Source: Thermodesulfobacteriota bacterium (GTDB lineage Bacteria > Desulfobacterota > Desulfomonilia > Desulfomonilales > Desulfomonilaceae). From it: DNA of 15,917 nt. The position numbers and the translations under genes were made by a program. The stretch is from the NCBI GenBank assembly GCA_030837305.1, contig JAUPKT010000055.1, forward strand, positions 1 through 15,917. The letters run 5' to 3'. Positions within the stretch are counted from its first letter, which is position 1; each line of letters opens with the position of its first letter. Shown in pieces: positions 15,878 through 15,917 of this stretch. The notes beneath the pieces are model-generated. The model had not been told where the DNA came from. It made no database searches and was given only the letters and a program-made list of their open reading frames with translations.

Positions 15878-15898
15878 CGAAGAATTCGATGGTCTTCG
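15878..15898. repeat. Short inverted repeat upstream of the response regulator
   Basis: CGAAGA (15878-15883) and TCTTCG (15893-15898) form a 6-bp inverted repeat with a 9-base spacer. It could be an operator, a leader hairpin, or part of a feature cut off by the window end. No T tract follows. Confidence 0.3.
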
Positions 15899-15917
15899 TA
15901 TGGAAACAAATAGCAAC

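Overview
The window reads as a stretch of core chromosome from a Gram-negative bacterium of moderate GC content. GmhA (lipopolysaccharide heptose), a SurA-type periplasmic chaperone, a YfgM-like membrane protein and a true RpoH (sigma-32 with its RpoH box) indicate a proteobacterial-type cell with an outer membrane. The COG1067-type Lon-like protease and the gene mixture suggest a deltaproteobacterium (Desulfobacterota, Syntrophobacterales-like). The taxonomic placement is inference. I see no mobile element, CRISPR array, rRNA or tRNA.

Layout. 1-395 holds no convincing gene. On the + strand, gmhA (396-980) is followed by a long Lon-like ATP-dependent protease (1098-3614) and rpoH (3775-4620), so a protease and the heat-shock sigma factor sit side by side. 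On the - strand come a nucleoid HU protein (5081-5371) and, downstream of it, a tiny predicted lipoprotein (4776-4943). A 445-base AT-rich gap separates HU from a 74-residue orphan ORF (5817-6041, +). A YfgM-like TPR membrane protein (6171-6941, -) lies divergent to mfd (7095-10715, +). Then come a SurA/parvulin-type chaperone (about 10955-12223, +) and mreB (12319-13350, +). A three-gene - strand unit converges on mreB: a single-domain response regulator (15479-15832), glgC (14235-15482, overlapping the regulator by 4 bases) and an alpha/beta hydrolase (13393-14169).

How the genes fit together. The left part is about protein quality control and nucleoid state (Lon-like protease, sigma-32, HU). 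The middle is transcription-coupled repair plus envelope biogenesis (Mfd, YfgM-like protein, SurA-like chaperone, MreB). The right part couples a receiver-domain signal protein to glycogen precursor synthesis. Several junctions carry inverted repeats that look like terminators or attenuators, notably before rpoH and before mreB.

I did not find an obvious new system. The most noteworthy points are the protease-rpoH pairing with its structured leader, the response regulator-glgC overlap, an orphan and somewhat divergent MreB, two uncharacterised small proteins, and homopolymer tracts inside the protease and mfd genes.
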